From Anodontia alba (taxonomy: Eukaryota > Mollusca > Bivalvia > Lucinida > Lucinidae), in the NCBI GenBank assembly GCA_964016985.1, contig OZ024828.1, forward strand, positions 82,508,308-82,572,307: a stretch of DNA of 64,000 nt. The letters run 5' to 3'. Shown in pieces: positions 60,121 through 64,000 of this stretch; position 1 is the stretch's first letter, and the number at the start of each line of letters is the position of its first letter. The notes below the pieces were generated by a model. It saw nothing but the letters and a program-made list of their open reading frames with translations. It was not told the origin of the DNA and did not search any database. A program made the translations under genes and the position numbers.

Positions 60121-61304
60121 GTTTGTATAATCTACAAAATTATCTCATTATAAATGCTTAAGATACTGAATTTAAATATGTAGACTTTTTTTATCTCAAA
60201 GATAAAGGAGCAGACATACCAGTTTCAGATATATGGAGAGAGAGTTGAACTTTATGCCATTTTCAGCATATTCCAACTATAGCTATCAGAGTACTTGTTA
60301 AGGAGTATTTGGCGATAATGCTGGGATAATTTTTACTATTTCTCCATAACAGCATATGGTTACTGATTTAAAGCACCTCACTGTTGAGTACCAACAACAT
60401 ATTTTTGTAGGGTATTGGATAAAATTATTCTAGAATTATCTGCAAAAACTCCTCCTTAACAAGTCCTCTGAGCTGTACTCTGGAACCTTGTTATAACTTT
60501 TTGAATGAGGTGTTGGCATAGCACTAGTTAAGGCGCTTTTTTCTATCCAAAAGTAGTGATATTTTTCTTATTTCTCCACAAAAACATATGTTGTGGGTAC
60601 TCATTGGAAGCGCCTCGCTGAAGCGCTTCTAATGAGTACCCACAATATATGTTTTCGTGGAGAAATAAGAAAAATATTTACCGGATTTCTCCCTTATCTA
60701 GACCTATGGGTGTTGGGCTAATTCAGCAGACAGCATATTGAATTTTTCTTAATTTTCACAGAAAACAGGATTTGACATTCATGCAAATTGTCTCCATTGG
60801 ATGATTGTCTCCATTGGAGACAATTTGCATGAATTCTGAGAAAAATAAGAAAAAATATTTCAATATGTTGTCTGCTGAAAATATTACCCTGTATGCTAAG
60901 CGTTAAAATTATTTTTCCCCCCATATTTTTTTTAACCCTTGTCCTGCTGAATAAATTAAGATGCCATGCCTATTTCTGATTTTCAGCCAATCAGATTACT
61001 TGAAATCCAGATTGTTGATATAAATTCACATACTCAATAGCAAACAGTGCAGATCCAGATCAGTTGGCAGTTCAGCCAACTGATCTGGATCTACACTGTT
61101 CGCAAAGGCAGGGTATATCCGGGTTCAGCAGGACAAGGGCTAATATGAATTTATGAAACATATGTCTCTGCTGATAATAAAATGGATTTTCTTTAGTTTT
61201 TGTTCTGATAAGATGAGGATTTCCAAAATTATAATATTTTGGGCATGAACTAAGTTTGGTTCTGTTAGTCACACCATTCAAATGTAAATATATGAACAGC
61301 CTAC

Positions 61305-61530
61305 AAAACATTCTTTTGTGGAGATTTGATAATGAAATATTTTCTACGGTCATTCTCTCCCTTCTGCTGCTTCAAGAAGGGCAGTTGTCAGTTTCTGGCA
61401 ATAGAATGTGCACAGTACTGGTTAAACGCTTACAGGACTAAGTCTGCCCAGTAAAAGTGTGGTTAGGTAAACTGACCACGCTCGACATGAGCTGATTGAG
61501 TTTACTGGGCCATAAAACCTCAACATGAAG
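61305..61530 (+). mobile_element. SINE, 5'-truncated
   Basis: The body from ACATTCTTTTGTGGAGATTTG to CATAAAACCTCAACATG. The tRNA head is absent and no clear target duplication is seen. Confidence 0.82.
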
Positions 61531-61745
61531 AAACAGCCTACATGTACTTCAAACCCTGTCTTTATATAGAAGAGTAAGAACACTAGGTTTAGTAAAGTAT
61601 ACAGCTGGAGGGTTGATATTGATAGTTTCATTTCTCCAGAAAAACATCCGTTTTTGGGTAGACATGGGATTCCTGAGTACATTGAACACATATGTTTGTG
61701 GGGAAATAAAGAAAATATTTACCTTGGGTGACGACATAGTTTACT

Positions 61746-62683
61746 GGGCCCAGTTGTTCACAACTAAGGATGTCTTTAGTTAATGTATCATTAAAACTTT
61801 AATCATTAAATATGGGCTGGAGTAGCGTGAATTCTGGCGGCCATTTGCTGATGTCTTGATGACCTGATAAATTTTGGCAGCCGACTCATCATTAACTCTT
61901 CACATGGACACAGCAGTTTGTGTAAACATGGGGGAGATTGCTGATGGTGGCGTTATCAATGCATTGGTTGATTGGATTTTTCTGAGCAGGAGCAGGCTTA
62001 CTGCTTTAATGACGAAAGATCTAATCAACTGAAAGTATACTTTAATAACCACAAGTGTTGTAGTTTGATTGTATGGGGGTGGGGTGACGACCGTATAATG
62101 AAAATGAGCGTCACTTGTACACTCTCAGTCTAATAAATTGTATGTGCCAAATGGTTTGGCAGAATGTGATTTTCAGGACGTAATGCCTGATTTTAACTGT
62201 TTTGCAGTGTCCTAGTTGTAATTTGCTGTTATGCTGGTGTCAGCACATTAAGTATAGTGTATAGGGCAGAAGTAAGGCCAAGTTAACCGTGAAGTATTTG
62301 ATAAATTTTGACTTATTACAATATCAGGACATCGGCTGTTGGCCGCTGGAACTCCAGCTGGCGGCCACATCACTTCCACAGAAAAAGACTGTTGAGATTA
62401 ATATGTTGTTCTCTTTATTTTACTACATATGTATGCATATAGTTTACATGTGTCACTAGTCAGGGGATAAATCATGTTATTATAGTTATGTGTTGTTTTG
62501 AATCGGTGCCTCATAAAATAAATATGGCATATGTGCTAATTTTTTTTGCTGAAAACATGTGAGTAGTTTTAGCATTTTTTCAGCAAAAATACCTGCACAT
62601 TAGATATTGTACTTACTAGGACAATTAACATTTTGACCACTAACAAGCTTCTTAAGCTAACAATTCTTTGAACAACTGGGCCC
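61746..62683. repeat. GGGCCCAG-family MITE split by a 704-bp insertion
   Basis: MITE parts at 61746-61815 and 62520-62683 restore the family consensus across AAATATGG when the insert is removed. Confidence 0.85.
61816..62519 (+). mobile_element. 704-bp insertion of unknown type, 8-bp target duplication
   Basis: AAATATGG precedes (61808-61815) and follows (62520-62527) the insert. There are no obvious inverted ends. The insert has no long frame; the longest reading from 61912 is about 42 codons (MDTAVCVNMGEIADGG...). It ends CCTCATAAAAT. An AATAAA overlaps its end and another lies near 62131. It could be a reverse-transcribed copy of a non-coding transcript or an unknown non-autonomous element. 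Confidence 0.65.
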
Positions 62684-62979
62684 TGATCTTTAGATGAGGG
62701 GAAGCTCCATAAAAAACATTTTTCTTATTTCTTCACAAAACAATTGAGACACTTTAATGGATATTCTCAACATGTATTTTTATGATGAAAAAAAAAAGTG
62801 TTTTTATGGTTGATTAAAACACCTTACCTAGAAGGCTTGTCGTCAGCCTGGTATATGGGATATGATATTTTATAGTCCCACTTTGAAAAAATGCTGGATT
62901 TGCCATATTCTTCCGTGATTCCATCTTCCGTGATTCAAAATTAAAATGCATTTTGCTTAATAAAATGAAACTTATACTA

Positions 62980-63600
62980 CACTTGGTCTCTAAGGTAAGT
63001 AAGATATAGTCGCAGAATAGTGGCCAAGGGCACATAACTCTTGGAGTTATGGCCCTTGGTAGGTTTTCAAAATTTAAAAATTGGTCCTACTTCAATGAAC
63101 CTTATACCACACTTGGTCTCTAAGGTAAGGAAGGTGTAGTGGCAGAATGGTGGCCAAGGGCCCACAGCTCTTGGAGTTATTTCCCTTGTTAGGTTTTCAA
63201 ATTTTGCCATTCTTGAAAATTTTCGTAACAGATTTCTCAGGAACTATGAAAGCTAGAAAGCTGAAAGTTCATATAAACATGGACAGTGACTGGATGTATT
63301 GTGTGTACTGGAATAGTGGCTAAGGGACCATAACTCTTGGAGTTATATACCTTTGTAGGTTTTCAAAACATTAAAATGCATATTGCTTAATAACTTTTAT
63401 GTTGTGGCCCTACTTCGATGAAACATACCACATTTGGGGGCTAGATGTATTGTGTATACCGTAAAAGGGGCCAAGGGTCCATAGCTCTTGGAGTTATGTC
63501 CCTTGGTAGGTATTCAAAAAATTAAAATGCATTTTGCTCAATAACTTTTATGTTTGTGGTCCTACTTAGATGAAACTTATGATGACTGTGATTCTGTGAC
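62980..63600. repeat. Tandem-repeat block, about 140-180-bp unit
   Basis: Four imperfect units share 'cagaatggtggccaaggg', 'agctcttggagttat', 'cccttggtaggttttcaaa' and 'acttataccacacttgg'. It resembles a helentron-like core. No ends are seen. Confidence 0.75.
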
Positions 63601-63756
63601 TCCATAACTGCAAAATTAAAACTTGTGTCTTTCTCCTCTGATGGCACTGTAGCCGGGCTATAGTCAAATCCTCTGACAGCTTTAGTTCGAACAAATTTTT
63701 GTTACCTAAGAAATGCCAGCCATCTTTTAAAATTCAGCCTGGATTTGTTGTACTGT

Positions 63757-63975
63757 AATAACCCTAAGTATTGGAACAGATAGGCCTTTGCAAACAGTGT
63801 AGACTCAGATCAGATGCCGCATTCTACGGTGTCTGATCAGGGTCTACACTGTTTACCATATATACAGGAATATTTTAGACACATCAAGAGGTAGTAGGAT
63901 GGACTATTTCAAATTTTAGGACAAATATGGTAAGTAGATAAGGTGTTCCAATACTTAGGGCTATTATGGTAGTTT
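63757..63975. repeat. MITE, CCCTAAGTATTGGAACAG family
   Basis: The ends 'aataaccctaagtattggaaca' and 'gttccaatacttagggctatta' are inverted copies. The centre reads CAGATGCCGCATTCTACGGTGTCTG. Confidence 0.85.
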
Positions 63976-64000
63976 TATTTGTTTCTTGTACCAGGGTGCC

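Noticed and set aside
60121..64000. Next FANCD2 exon (expected CPIFLTDLEPG-like block)
   Set aside because: I scanned + strand frames after plausible acceptors and found no segment resembling the expected block. It is probably beyond the window.

Overview
The window is animal nuclear DNA: one multi-exon gene on the + strand with GT/AG introns averaging about 3 kb, and almost everything else is transposon-derived. The repeat types (tRNA-headed SINEs, Helitron/helentron-type elements with a GTCY microsatellite and a tandem-repeat core like the oyster 'pearl' and fly DINE-1 elements, and a very high load of palindromic MITEs) point to a mollusc, most probably a bivalve. The species is not determined.

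The gene is a FANCD2 orthologue (Fanconi anemia group D2, DNA interstrand-crosslink repair). I place 19 exons between 4349 and 60120. Their reading phases join cleanly from exon to exon except at one junction (about 55372/57764). They encode roughly the N-terminal 55 % of the protein, including the lysine matching human K561, the monoubiquitination site, which is the last codon of the exon at 43901-44167. The start-codon exon lies upstream of the window and the C-terminal half lies downstream. Four exons have a nearby degenerate partial copy carrying a splice site (46257-46378, 49881-49910, 54205-54331, 57897-58024).

Layout. 1-4340: a tandem-repeat remnant, a 2-kb helentron-like element (copy A) inside a MITE, and other MITEs. 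4349-6558: first two exons. 6.8-11.5 kb: copies B and C of the 2-kb element. 12.9-18.3 kb: four exons among MITEs and two tandem-repeat blocks. 20.57-25.93 kb: an unusual 5.36-kb AT-rich element without coding capacity in a FANCD2 intron. It has about 160-bp inverted repeats, an 8-bp direct repeat at its borders, an internal inverted copy of its own two ends joined together, and a dense chain of short stem-loops. 26.3-33.2 kb: four exons. 35.6-38.0 kb: a second helentron-like element with a nested SINE. 38.6-49.3 kb: six exons. 50.0-52.4 kb: a third helentron-like family. 55.3-60.1 kb: last three exons. 60.1-64 kb: MITEs, a 704-bp insertion with an 8-bp target duplication, and another tandem repeat.

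The standout is the 20.57-25.93 kb element. No transposase, integrase, polymerase or other recognisable protein is visible in it, so its mobility must be supplied in trans or by an unrecognised route. Its systematic stem-loop organisation, with G.U-compatible pairs mostly on the + strand, suggests a structured RNA or single-stranded DNA rather than a protein gene. All statements about enrichment come from reading by eye and need a shuffled-sequence control.
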